Positions 33,513-41,543 of a DNA stretch of 64,000 nucleotides are shown in pieces; the stretch's first letter is position 1; the number at the start of each line of letters is the position of its first letter. This DNA comes from Modicisalibacter luteus DSM 23508. Its GTDB lineage: Bacteria; Pseudomonadota; Gammaproteobacteria; Pseudomonadales; Halomonadaceae. Both the position numbers and the translations under genes were made by a program. The stretch is taken from positions 212,641-276,640 of the forward strand of contig NZ_KB899995.1 in the NCBI RefSeq assembly GCF_000378505.1, written 5' to 3'. Under the pieces are notes generated by a model. That model saw nothing but the letters and a program-made list of their open reading frames with translations. It was not told the origin of the DNA and made no database searches.

Positions 33513-34145
33513 CTAATCTGGCAGCCCGTCGCCGCTCAGGCACGCCGCAGTGGCCGCTCCAAGCCCCTCCTCCGCCTGCAGCCCCCGGTAAATAGCCTCA
33601 CGTTCGGCGTCGGACTTGTGCTGGCTGGCCTTGTGCTTGCCAGTCAGTTGAGTGATGGTCAGTTCGACGCCGACGATGACCCGGCACAACCCCTCGATGT
33701 AGTCGGCTGGGGCGTCTTCGACCGACCAGGGCATGGCCTGCGTTCGCTCGAAACGCTCGCTCAGGTCGGTCACTAGTCCCAGGAGCCAGGCGGGATCGTG
33801 AATAAAGCGCAGTCGGCCGTGTGCGTGAACGACCTGATAGTTCCAGGTGGGAACCACTCGGCCGTGCTCACGCTTGTCCGGGTACCAGTTCGGTGTGATG
33901 TAGGCCTGCGGACCATGGAAGATCGCCAACGCATCGGCCTCGCCTTCTCGCCAGAGAGGATTGGCACGGGCGATGTGACCGCGCAGCACGCCATGTTCCC
34001 CACCTTCGGAATCGAAAAGCAGAGGGAGATGATCTGCCATGACGCCGCAGCCCGTGACAAGGGCCAGCGTGGCGAAGGGATGCTCATCGATGACGGCCCG
34101 CAAGGCAGCGTGTTCGGTCATGGCGAAGTGGCGGGGCAGGTACAT
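33513..34145 (-). CDS. PaiB-family FMN-binding protein
   Basis: 210 residues of the FMN-binding split-barrel family whose Bacillus member PaiB was described as a transcriptional regulator paired with the polyamine acetyltransferase PaiA. The start MYLPRHFAM at 34145 is family-typical. Conserved parts are ATLALVTGCGVMADHLPLL, YITPNWYPDK, VPTWNYQVVHAHG and a C-terminal ITQLTGKHKASQHKS. Last gene of a four-gene operon with two GNAT acetyltransferases and a rhodanese. Its function here is more likely FMN-linked or regulatory than catalytic in a known pathway. Confidence 0.88.
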   Translation of the reverse strand: MYLPRHFAMTEHAALRAVIDEHPFATLALVTGCGVMADHLPLLFDSEGGEHGVLRGHIARANPLWREGEADALAIFHGPQAYITPNWYPDKREHGRVVPTWNYQVVHAHGRLRFIHDPAWLLGLVTDLSERFERTQAMPWSVEDAPADYIEGLCRVIVGVELTITQLTGKHKASQHKSDAEREAIYRGLQAEEGLGAATAACLSGDGLPD

Positions 34146-34168
34146 GGGACTCCTCGACTGTCGTTGCA

Positions 34169-34927
34169 TCAGGTGGGTTCGGGGCGTGGCGTCAGCACCG
34201 CTGTGGTCAGCGTCGACAATGCCTGGCGTTGCCGGCCATCAACATCGAAGTTATCCGGGGACAGCCAGCATTCGAAGACCGGCGCGAGCCGGCGCCACTC
34301 GTGATCGAGCAAGGCGTACCAGGCGCTGTCGCGGTTGTGCCCGTTCACCACACGGTGCTGATGAAAGATGCCCTCGAAGCGAAGGCCGAGGCGTTGCGCC
34401 GCCTGTCGCGAAGGGGTATTGAGGGCATCGCATTTCCACTCCAGGCGTCGATAACCCAAGTCGAAGACATGACGCATCATCAGGACCAGCGCCTCGGTAG
34501 CCACCGGGGTGCGAGCCAGGCGGGGCGAGAAGTTGAGATGGCCCAGCTCGACGCTGCCGTGCTCCGGCTGGATGTTGAGCCAGGCCGCCACGCCCAAAGC
34601 ATCACCGGAACCGGTTGCCACTACCGTCATGAAACGAGGGTCCTGCGCATCACTACACTGCTGTAGCCAGGCATGGCAGCTTGCCGCATCGTTGAAGGGC
34701 CGACCGCCCAGATAGGTCCAGCGGGCTTTGCCGCTCCCGTCGCCGGGGGTTGCCGGATCGGGCTGCTGCCAGGCCGCCCAGAGCGCATCGGCATGCCGCT
34801 CAGCGGAGAGTGGCTCGAGACGGCAAAAGCGCCCTTGAAGTGCGGTATTGCCCGGCAGCATTGGCGGTCGCCAGTCAGCGACCGGGAAGCCAACGGGCTG
34901 ACCGAATTGGTTGGTAGTCGTGGTCAT
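34169..34927 (-). CDS. GNAT-family N-acetyltransferase (RimJ/RimL-like)
   Basis: Acetyl-CoA-dependent acyltransferase, 252 residues. GNAT motifs: GHLNFSPRLARTPVATEAL (acetyl-CoA phosphate loop region), the strand-helix VFDLGYRRLEWKCDALNTPS and the AAQRLGLRFEGIF terminal element typical of RimJ/RimL-like enzymes. The N-terminal segment NQFGQPVGFPVADWRPP is shared with this subgroup. The ATG at 34927 follows a GAGG site; an upstream TTG is less likely. It starts 9 bases after the rhodanese gene and ends 23 bases before PaiB. Substrate unknown. Confidence 0.87.
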   Translation of the reverse strand: MTTTTNQFGQPVGFPVADWRPPMLPGNTALQGRFCRLEPLSAERHADALWAAWQQPDPATPGDGSGKARWTYLGGRPFNDAASCHAWLQQCSDAQDPRFMTVVATGSGDALGVAAWLNIQPEHGSVELGHLNFSPRLARTPVATEALVLMMRHVFDLGYRRLEWKCDALNTPSRQAAQRLGLRFEGIFHQHRVVNGHNRDSAWYALLDHEWRRLAPVFECWLSPDNFDVDGRQRQALSTLTTAVLTPRPEPT

Positions 34928-34936
34928 CGGCAAGCC

Positions 34937-35392
34937 TCAAGCACAGCCGCAGTCGTCCGGCATGTCGCCGACCAGGCTGCCGGGCGTATCACCGCTGGCG
35001 ACGGGGTGGCCATCGCGTTTCCAGAAGTCGAGCCCGCCCAGCAGCTCCTTGACTCGCAGCCCATGTCGGGCGAGCTTCCAGGCGCCCTTGGTCGAGGCGT
35101 TACAGCCGATGCCATCGCAGTAAGTGATATAGACGCGCTCTGTGGCCAGCTCGGCCAGGCGCTCGGGTGTCATGTCGCGATGCGGCAGGCTGATTGCCCC
35201 GGGAATATGGCCCGCCAGGTACTTTGCCGAACTGCGGGTATCGATGACGACGAGTTCACGGATGTCGTTGGCCAGGTCCACGGACAGATCCCAGGCATCG
35301 GTATGATGGCTGAGCTTGGCGGCCATGGCATTGGCGGTCGATTCGGGCGTGTCCGGCGGAAAGGCAAGCACGACGGAAGTCGGGTTCGGCAT
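34937..35392 (-). CDS. Rhodanese-like domain protein
   Basis: 151 residues with one rhodanese domain. DTRSSAKYLAGHIPGAISLP gives the CH2A motif, and the active-site loop begins at the cysteine in YCDGIGCNAST, so sulfur transfer is chemically possible, although the loop is not the classic CRxGxRS form. The C-terminus ends in DDCGCA, with extra cysteines that could bind metal or pass sulfur. It lies between two GNAT genes and 12 bases from the first. Confidence 0.88.
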   Translation of the reverse strand: MPNPTSVVLAFPPDTPESTANAMAAKLSHHTDAWDLSVDLANDIRELVVIDTRSSAKYLAGHIPGAISLPHRDMTPERLAELATERVYITYCDGIGCNASTKGAWKLARHGLRVKELLGGLDFWKRDGHPVASGDTPGSLVGDMPDDCGCA

Positions 35393-35404
35393 GTCAGTCT
35401 CCAG

Positions 35405-35854
35405 TCAGTCGATATCAAGGATGTAGCCATAGAAGGCGTCGTTGCGCTGCCAGCCCAGCGATTCGTAGAGCCGTTGGGCAGCGCCATTGCCGGTCTGGGT
35501 GCTCAGGCTCAGGCGTGGCACGCCATGGTCCCTAGCCAGTTCGGCAGCGGCCTGCATCAAGGCTCGGCCAATACCTTGGCCACGTGCTTTGGGGTCGACG
35601 AACAGATCGTTGAGTATCCAGCGTGGAGCGAGGCTGACGGTCGATAGCACCGGGTAGAGCTGGACGAAGCCCATAAGCTGGTTCGCGTCGTCCTCGTAGA
35701 CCAGCAGGTGCGAATCGCTGAGCCCCAGGCGCTGAACGAGAAAGGCACGAGCGGCGTGGGTATCCCCGGGTTGGGCATAGAATTGCCGATAGCCATCGAG
35801 CAGAAGGCTCAAGGCATCGAGATCGGCAGTGCTCGCAGGACGAAGGCAGGCCAT
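35405..35854 (-). CDS. GNAT-family N-acetyltransferase
   Basis: 149-residue single-domain GNAT: the start MACLRPASTADLDAL is typical, followed by the central strand LNDLFVDPKARGQGIGRALM with the Q/R-x2-G-x-G/A acetyl-CoA loop, and a C-terminal NGAAQRLYESLGW. An alternative in-frame start at 35899 has a better ribosome-binding site (AGGGGA) and adds 15 residues with no family likeness. First gene of the four-gene operon, divergent from the MocR regulator by about 90 bases. Confidence 0.85.
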   Translation of the reverse strand: MACLRPASTADLDALSLLLDGYRQFYAQPGDTHAARAFLVQRLGLSDSHLLVYEDDANQLMGFVQLYPVLSTVSLAPRWILNDLFVDPKARGQGIGRALMQAAAELARDHGVPRLSLSTQTGNGAAQRLYESLGWQRNDAFYGYILDID

Positions 35855-35901
35855 GAGAATCCCCAAAAAAGCGATGACAGGATCCCAGTCTGGCGACATA
35901 G

Positions 35902-35921
35902 TGGTTCCCCTGTAAGAACCA
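35902..35921. promoter_or_regulatory. Inverted repeat between MocR regulator and its divergent operon
   Basis: TGGTTC (35902-35907) and GAACCA (35916-35921) form a 6-bp inverted repeat with an 8-bp spacer, in the only gap between the GNAT operon and the MocR gene. MocR proteins often bind such repeated short motifs in divergent promoters. Confidence 0.5.
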
Positions 35922-35945
35922 GTTAAAGCCAATTGAGGGGAGCCA

Positions 35946-37424
35946 GTGAGCGCAACACGGGCACGCAGCGAATGGATCGTCGAGGCACTGGCCATGCGTC
36001 TCGAGGCATCCGAGACCCAGCCACGGGCGCAGTGTCTGTACGAGGCCCTGCGCGGTTGGATTCAGCACGGCGAACTGGCCTCGGGAAGTGCTCTTCCTTC
36101 ATCGCGCCGGCTGGCCCAGTCGCTGGCACTGGGACGCAATACGGTGTTGGCCGCAATGGATCGACTGGTGGCGGAGGGCTTCGTCGTCGCGCGGCAGGGG
36201 GCCGGGCTGTTCGTCGCTGCGTTGCCCTCGCCGCCACAGACGCTGAGCGACACGCCCTTGTCGCCCGCGGCGGTGCGGTTATCCCGGCGCGGCCAACGGC
36301 TGCTCGATTTCTGCGCTACGCTGAGCACCGGACATCGGGCCTTCGCTCCCGGCGTGCCGGCGCTGGACCGGTTTCCCCGCGAGCGCTGGCAGCGCCTGCT
36401 GCGCCGGCATCAGCACCGGGCCGACACGCGCTGGTTCGACTACTCGTCCTTGGGCGGCGTGCCGGCGCTCCGTGAGGCGCTTTGCGATTATCTGCGCCTG
36501 TCCCGCTCGGTGAACTGTCGTCCCGAGCAGATCCTGATCACCCAGGGGGCGCAGCAGGGCTTCGAGCTGATCGCCCGGCTACTGGCCGACCCTGGTGAGT
36601 CGGCCTGGATCGAGGAGCCCGGTTATGGCGGCGCCCAGGCGTGTTTTATTGCGGCGGGCCTGAATGTCGTACCCGTTGCGGTGGACGACGATGGCCTACA
36701 ACCCGAGGCGGTCCCGCCAGGATCGCCGTCGCCGCGGCTGATCTACGTCACCCCGTCGCACCAGTACCCCAGCGGCGTGACCATGCCCCAGGCACGACGC
36801 CTCGCGCTGTTGGCCGCCGCCGAGCGCCATGGCGCCTGGGTCGTCGAGGACGATTACGACAGCGAGTTCCGCTATACCACGGCGCCGGTGGCTTCGCTGC
36901 AGGGCCTGGCACCGCATACGCCGGTGATCTATGTCGGAACCTTCAGCAAGGTACTCTATCCGGGGCTTCGGCTCGGTTACCTGGTTTTGCCCGAGGCGCT
37001 GATCGACGACTTCCGGCGGGCCAATGCTCGCCTGCATCGCGAAGGGCAGTACGTCGTCCAGTCGGCCCTCGCCGAATTCATCACCGAGGGCCACTTCGCC
37101 CGCCATGTGGCACGTATGCGTACCTGCTACCGGCAGCGCCAGGCGGCCCTGCGCGAAGCGCTGGCATCGGCCCTGGCGCAAGGGCTTGAGCTGTCGCGAG
37201 GCCAGGCCGGGATGCATCTTGTGGCCCGGCTGGACTCGCACGATGAGGAGCGCCGCCTGGTCGAGGCCGCGCGAACCCAGGGCATCACACTTTCGCCGTT
37301 ATCGCGCTATTACCTGCAGGGCCCCGGCGAGCCCGGCCTGGTACTGGGCTATGCCGGTGCCGACGAGGCCGAGATTGCCCGGGCTGGCGGTTGGCTGAGC
37401 CGGGCGTGGTTGGAGAAAATCTGA
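35946..37424 (+). CDS. MocR-family PLP-dependent transcriptional regulator
   Basis: 492 residues. The N-terminal GntR winged helix (residues ~25-92, SGSALPSSRRLAQSLALGRNT) is joined to a class I aminotransferase-like domain. Pyridoxal phosphate binding is supported by Lys335 in GTFSKVLYPG and by the preceding VVEDDYDSEFRY. Start is GTG after AGGGGA. The usual role is to sense an amino-containing ligand or PLP and switch a divergent gene; the four-gene operon at 33513-35854 is the obvious target. PdxR, GabR and EhuR are known relatives; the ligand here cannot be told. Confidence 0.9.
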   Translation: MSATRARSEWIVEALAMRLEASETQPRAQCLYEALRGWIQHGELASGSALPSSRRLAQSLALGRNTVLAAMDRLVAEGFVVARQGAGLFVAALPSPPQTLSDTPLSPAAVRLSRRGQRLLDFCATLSTGHRAFAPGVPALDRFPRERWQRLLRRHQHRADTRWFDYSSLGGVPALREALCDYLRLSRSVNCRPEQILITQGAQQGFELIARLLADPGESAWIEEPGYGGAQACFIAAGLNVVPVAVDDDGLQPEAVPPGSPSPRLIYVTPSHQYPSGVTMPQARRLALLAAAERHGAWVVEDDYDSEFRYTTAPVASLQGLAPHTPVIYVGTFSKVLYPGLRLGYLVLPEALIDDFRRANARLHREGQYVVQSALAEFITEGHFARHVARMRTCYRQRQAALREALASALAQGLELSRGQAGMHLVARLDSHDEERRLVEAARTQGITLSPLSRYYLQGPGEPGLVLGYAGADEAEIARAGGWLSRAWLEKI

Positions 37425-37432
37425 AGATCTGC

Positions 37433-38452
37433 TCAGCCCGGCGTGGCCAGTGCCTTGAGTTCGTCATATAGAGCCTGGGGGATGGTCACGCCATGGACTC
37501 GGCTCCTTTCTCGGGCTTCGAAGCGTCGTTGCGACGGAAGCCGCGCCCCCTGGCTGAGGATACCGTCGAATAGCGCCTCGGCATGCTGCTGATGTCTTTC
37601 CTTGTCGCTACCCAAGAACGCCTCCAGCGAGAAGGCAATGATCAGCTCTCCGTGGAAAGGCTTTCCCTCACCATCCGGCGTGGCTGCCTGGGTTTCGTGA
37701 CCGAGCAGATCGCCAATCAACGGGCCGGCCAGTAACTCGATCATGGTCGATAGCGCCGACCCCTTGTAGCCACCGAAAGGCAGCAGGGCACCATCGAGTG
37801 CCGCTTGCGGGTCGGTCGTCGGGTTGCCTTCACGGTCGATGGCCCAGCCCTGCGGAAGGGATTTGCCGGCGCGCTTGTGGAGTTCGATTTCTCCCCGTGC
37901 CACCACACTGGTGGCAAAGTCGAACGTATAGGGCGTCTTGCCCGGCCGCGGCCAGGAAAAGGCAAAGGGATTGGTGCCGAACAACGGGGATTTTCCACCG
38001 GCTGGCGCCACATAGGCATGGCTGGGGGTCATCGCGATGCCTGCCAGGCCCTGTTCCGACAGGGCTTCGACTTCCTGCCAGAGCGCCGAAAAATGAAAGC
38101 TGTTATTGATGCCGAGCACGGCAATGCCGTTACGATTGGCCTTTTCCACGAGCAGCGGCAAGCCCATCTCGAAGGCCAGCAATGATGACCCTTGCTTTGC
38201 GTCGACCCTTACGACACCTGGCGCCTGGTCGATGATTTCGGGCTCGGCGCCTGGGTCAATGCCCCGGTATTGCGCCGTCTGTGCACAGCCAATCAGCCGA
38301 TACAGACCGTGAGAGTGACATTCATCGCGCTGGGCGGCCACGACGCTGCGGGTGATCGCTGCCGCATGGGACGGGTTGAAGCCGTTGTTGGTAAGTACTT
38401 GGCGGCTCAATGTCTCGGCGTCTGCCAGGGAGAGAGTGACTTCCTCGGCCAT
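37433..38452 (-). CDS. Ldh-family oxidoreductase, DpkA-like (piperideine/pyrroline-2-carboxylate reductase)
   Basis: 339 residues of the malate/L-sulfolactate dehydrogenase family. Several segments fit the Delta1-piperideine-2-carboxylate/Delta1-pyrroline-2-carboxylate reductase group: AAQRDECHSHGLYRL with its catalytic histidine, GIAVLGINNSFHFSALWQEV, SPLFGTNPFAF and LLPFGGYKGSALS. Such enzymes reduce cyclic imines from D-lysine or D-proline, or from trans-4-hydroxyproline catabolism. The start MAEEVTLSL at 38452 follows AGGAG. It lies behind an amino-acid permease and a CsiR-like regulator; that supports but does not prove amino-acid catabolism. Confidence 0.85.
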   Translation of the reverse strand: MAEEVTLSLADAETLSRQVLTNNGFNPSHAAAITRSVVAAQRDECHSHGLYRLIGCAQTAQYRGIDPGAEPEIIDQAPGVVRVDAKQGSSLLAFEMGLPLLVEKANRNGIAVLGINNSFHFSALWQEVEALSEQGLAGIAMTPSHAYVAPAGGKSPLFGTNPFAFSWPRPGKTPYTFDFATSVVARGEIELHKRAGKSLPQGWAIDREGNPTTDPQAALDGALLPFGGYKGSALSTMIELLAGPLIGDLLGHETQAATPDGEGKPFHGELIIAFSLEAFLGSDKERHQQHAEALFDGILSQGARLPSQRRFEARERSRVHGVTIPQALYDELKALATPG

Positions 38453-38585
38453 GGGGTGTTGGTCTCCTGTATGCGGGGCTATCCCTGAATGGCGGTTTTT
38501 GTCATACATAGCATTTTTGAGTTTACGACCATAGCCTGCCTGTTGGCCAACGACTGATAACGGGCAGGCGTATCGGTACCAAACC

Positions 38586-38611
38586 AAAAACCCCGGCACA
38601 TGGCCGGGGTT
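38586..38611 (-). terminator. Intrinsic terminator behind the APC permease
   Basis: Perfect 9-bp repeat AACCCCGGC (38589-38597)/GCCGGGGTT (38603-38611) with a 5-base loop; on the minus strand the stem is followed by a T-run (plus-strand A run at 38586-38590). It ends the permease message and separates the DpkA-like gene, which then needs its own promoter in 38453-38585. Confidence 0.85.
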
Positions 38612-38636
38612 GTTAAGCACGAAAAGGGGAGGAAGA

Positions 38637-40076
38637 TCAGGGCATATTGTCGGCCGGCGAGTGGCCAGCCAGTTCACGCCGCATGGCTTTCGCGGTGTAA
38701 TCCACCCCGTAGCGAGCGCGTGACCAGGCATACATGGCCAACCCCAGAATCATCCAGCCACCGAACACCGCCCATTCCACCGGCAACAGGGCAGACGGGC
38801 TACCCGGCATGTACAGGAACACCATGCCCAGCGACAAGGCTACGGCAAGGCCACCGACGAGTTTGCCGTAACCGACCTTGAACGGACGCTCCATATCGGG
38901 CTCGCGCTTGCGCAGAACCAGGAACGACAGCGCCACGAACAGGTAGGCGATGACGATGCCCAGACCACCGGCATCTACCAGCCAGACCAGTGCCGGGCGA
39001 CCAAAGAAGGGCGCCAGGCTCGAGATGATCCCGATCATCAGGACTGCATTGACCGGCGTCTTGTGGCGAGGGTGCAGCTTGGCCAGGAAGGCGGGCAGCA
39101 TGCCGGCCTCGGCCAGCGCATAGATGGCCCGTGAGCCGCCGATGTAGAACGCGTTCCAGCTTGTGATGATCCCGGCGATACCGGCCAGCACCATCAGCTT
39201 GCCGGCCCACGGTGCACCGAATACGGCCTGCATGGCATCCGGCACGGCCAGCGAGCTGGCCGACAGTGCCTGCGGGTCGAGCATCAGGGAAGTGCCGAGA
39301 ATGATCAGCGCATACCAGAATACGGCAAGGATTACCGAGAACATCAGCACGCGGCCAATCTCGCGGAACGGCAGGTTGATCTCTTCGGCGGCCTGCGGAA
39401 TGACATCGAAGCCGACGAACATGAAGGGGACCATGATCATGACCATCATGATGCCGCCGACCACGCCATTATCGACATTGAACAGCGGGTCCATGGTAGT
39501 CGTCTCGCCGGTGAACAGCGCCCCGGTAATGAACATGATGCCGACCACCAGGATCAGCACCGTCACTAGCTTCTGGACCAGCGCGGCGGTGCGGATACCG
39601 AGATAGTTGATACCCATCATCATCAGCGAGCCGAGCACGCCGACCGCCACCCAGGTGGCTTCCACGTCCCAGCCGGCCACGGTCCACAGGTAACCGACGG
39701 AATACCCGGGGAAGAGGTGATCGACCACCGTAGGCAGCGCCACGGCCTCGAAGGAGACCACGCTGATATAGCCCAGCACGATGGTCCAGGTACAGATGAA
39801 CGAGGCAAAGTGTCCCAGGGCCCGATAGCTGTAGACATGCTCGCCACCGACCTGCGGCATGGCGGAGGCCAGCTCGGCGTAGGTCAGGCCGACCAGAATG
39901 ATGGCCACGCCACCAATCAGAAATGCAGTAATCGCCCCCAGGCTACCGGCCGACTGGATCCAGCTTCCGGTCATGACGATCCAGCCCCAGCCGATCATGG
40001 CTCCGAACGCCAGGGCGAGAACATCCTTGCGTGCCAGCACACGCGCCAACTGGCTCGTCGAATGCGAATTGGCCAT
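38637..40076 (-). CDS. APC-family amino-acid permease
   Basis: 479 residues with about 12 membrane helices; the N-terminal start MANSHSTSQLARVLA is short and polar. Family features are GAMIGWGWIVMTG (helix 1 substrate-binding glycines), QAAEEINLPFREIGR and the GSRAIYALAEAGMLPAFLAK repeat. Imports amino acids or polyamines with protons. It lies between a CsiR-like regulator and the DpkA-like reductase on one strand. A lysine, ornithine or proline-type substrate is plausible from context only. Confidence 0.87.
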   Translation of the reverse strand: MANSHSTSQLARVLARKDVLALAFGAMIGWGWIVMTGSWIQSAGSLGAITAFLIGGVAIILVGLTYAELASAMPQVGGEHVYSYRALGHFASFICTWTIVLGYISVVSFEAVALPTVVDHLFPGYSVGYLWTVAGWDVEATWVAVGVLGSLMMMGINYLGIRTAALVQKLVTVLILVVGIMFITGALFTGETTTMDPLFNVDNGVVGGIMMVMIMVPFMFVGFDVIPQAAEEINLPFREIGRVLMFSVILAVFWYALIILGTSLMLDPQALSASSLAVPDAMQAVFGAPWAGKLMVLAGIAGIITSWNAFYIGGSRAIYALAEAGMLPAFLAKLHPRHKTPVNAVLMIGIISSLAPFFGRPALVWLVDAGGLGIVIAYLFVALSFLVLRKREPDMERPFKVGYGKLVGGLAVALSLGMVFLYMPGSPSALLPVEWAVFGGWMILGLAMYAWSRARYGVDYTAKAMRRELAGHSPADNMP

Positions 40077-40283
40077 TTGATTTTCCTGTTATGGTGGGAT
40101 TGTTAGGGTGTTAAGTAATTGTTTTATATAACTAACGAGCGGCCAATATAATTTACTGAGGTGCGGGGAACAAGCGCCACGACGAGGCGGAGCGCAATAT
40201 GTGAAGGCGGCTTCAGGTATAGCTCGCCGGCGCGGTGCCGAGAGATGTCACCAGGAGAGGATCGAGGAGTTTCACGTTGCAGT

Positions 40284-40982
40284 TCAGGCCAGGCCGCGCG
40301 AACGCATGACATCGATGATGATCGGAACCGGCGTCATGAGATGATCGCGCATCAAGGGCACGGCACGCGAGACATCGCGTGACAGGATGGCATCGGCCAG
40401 GGCGTCATGTTCGCCGCGCTTCTGCTCGATCGCCGCGCTGGAAAAGACGGTCTCGCAGAGCCACAGGTGACGGTAACGCTCGGCCTGGTCGAATAGCGAC
40501 TCGCGCACCTGCAGCAGATGGTGCGTCCCACAACCGGCGGCAATGGCGGCATGGAACGCCTTGTGGCGCTGGTCCCACACAGCCAGTACCTCATCCGGCC
40601 CGCTGACGTCGACGACCTTGTTCAGCGTGTGTGCCCGGGCCAGGATTTCGGCCTCCCAGGCGTCGTCGCCACGTTCGATCGCCAAGTGCACGACCAAGCC
40701 TTCGAGTTGCGCGCGGGCATCGTAGATATCCTTCAGTTCCTCGACCGACATCGGCGCGACGCGATAGCCGCGCTGGCTTTCGGCCGTCACCAATCGCTCG
40801 GCCACCAGTTGCGAAAGCGCTTCTCGCAGTGGGCCCGTACCCAGCCCGTAACGTTCCTTCAGCCCGCTCATCAGTAGCTTGGTGCCGGGCAGGTGAGTGC
40901 CGCGGATAATGTCGCGCTTGAGCCAGGCGTAGGCGCTCATTCCCAGGTTCTGGCGGGGAGGGGTGTGCATGTCGGTATCCAA
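40284..40982 (-). CDS. csiR: CsiR-like GntR/FCD transcriptional regulator
   Basis: 232 residues. Closely resembles E. coli CsiR (GlaR), repressor of the glutarate/L-2-hydroxyglutarate and GABA genes, over its whole length: YAWLKRDIIRGTHLPGTKLL, YGLGTGPLREALSQLVAERLV and ERGDDAWEAEILARAHTLNK are near-identical patterns. The winged helix occupies residues ~15-80 and the FCD sensor the rest, with metal-binding histidines. CsiR responds to glutarate in E. coli; the target here is unproven. It starts at the in-frame ATG at 40982 (MDTDMHT); a later ATG is also possible. Orientation places it at the head of the permease/reductase genes. Confidence 0.85.
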   Translation of the reverse strand: MDTDMHTPPRQNLGMSAYAWLKRDIIRGTHLPGTKLLMSGLKERYGLGTGPLREALSQLVAERLVTAESQRGYRVAPMSVEELKDIYDARAQLEGLVVHLAIERGDDAWEAEILARAHTLNKVVDVSGPDEVLAVWDQRHKAFHAAIAAGCGTHHLLQVRESLFDQAERYRHLWLCETVFSSAAIEQKRGEHDALADAILSRDVSRAVPLMRDHLMTPVPIIIDVMRSRGLA

Positions 40983-41075
40983 AACGAAGACATGCCCATC
41001 ATACCTAAAGGGGCCCGAGCGAACGAAATCGTCAGCGTGTGCAATACGCCCCGCAGGGCAGGGCGTAGCAGGAAG

Positions 41076-41468
41076 CTAGAAAAGGATCGCCAGCAGCACC
41101 AGGCAAAGCCCGAACAGGGCGACCATCCACACCAGCGAACGGATCCACGGGATGCCCAGTGCATACAGCGGGATGTAGGCGGCACGGGCCAGGAAGTAGA
41201 GCCAGGCGCCCCATAGCGTCAGCGCCCCGGTCTGGCCGCCGACATGGGCGATCAGGATAGCGCCGATGAACAGCGGCAAGGTCTCGAACAGGTTGTGCTG
41301 GGCCCGGAACAGCCGTGCGGTGATCTTGCCCATCGGCGGGCCGGGTCCATCGCGCGGTCCGGCATTGTAGTCGATGCCGGCTTCCCGGTTGCGCCACATC
41401 GCGGGCAGCAGGATCTGGACGATGGCCAGGACCAGTGTCCAGCCGAGTAACGTCAGTTCGGTGGGCAT
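41076..41468 (-). CDS. MAPEG-family membrane protein
   Basis: 130 residues with about four helices, of the eicosanoid/glutathione-metabolism membrane-protein family: an early PAMWRNREAGIDYNAGPRD loop, a central RAQHNLFETLPLFIGAILIA and RAAYIPLYALGIPWIRS match bacterial members. Function in bacteria is poorly defined. The start at 41468 (MPTELTLLGW) is followed by strongly hydrophobic residues, and the ribosome-binding site lies within a hairpin. It is read in the same direction as the chemoreceptor gene upstream, 75 bases away. Confidence 0.85.
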   Translation of the reverse strand: MPTELTLLGWTLVLAIVQILLPAMWRNREAGIDYNAGPRDGPGPPMGKITARLFRAQHNLFETLPLFIGAILIAHVGGQTGALTLWGAWLYFLARAAYIPLYALGIPWIRSLVWMVALFGLCLVLLAILF

Positions 41469-41472
41469 AAGA

Positions 41473-41499
41473 TAAAGGCTCCTGTGATGGGAGCCTTTA
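41473..41499 (-). promoter_or_regulatory. 10-bp hairpin over the MAPEG ribosome-binding site
   Basis: Perfect arms TAAAGGCTCC (41473-41482) and GGAGCCTTTA (41490-41499) with a 7-base loop. On the minus strand the GGAG used for the MAPEG start lies in the 3' arm, so the hairpin would mask it. It also resembles an intrinsic terminator for the upstream chemoreceptor gene, with TTTATCTT following. Confidence 0.7.
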
Positions 41500-41543
41500 C
41501 CGTAGTCGGTCTTTTCGCACGCAGGTGCATGCATCAGCCGTGA

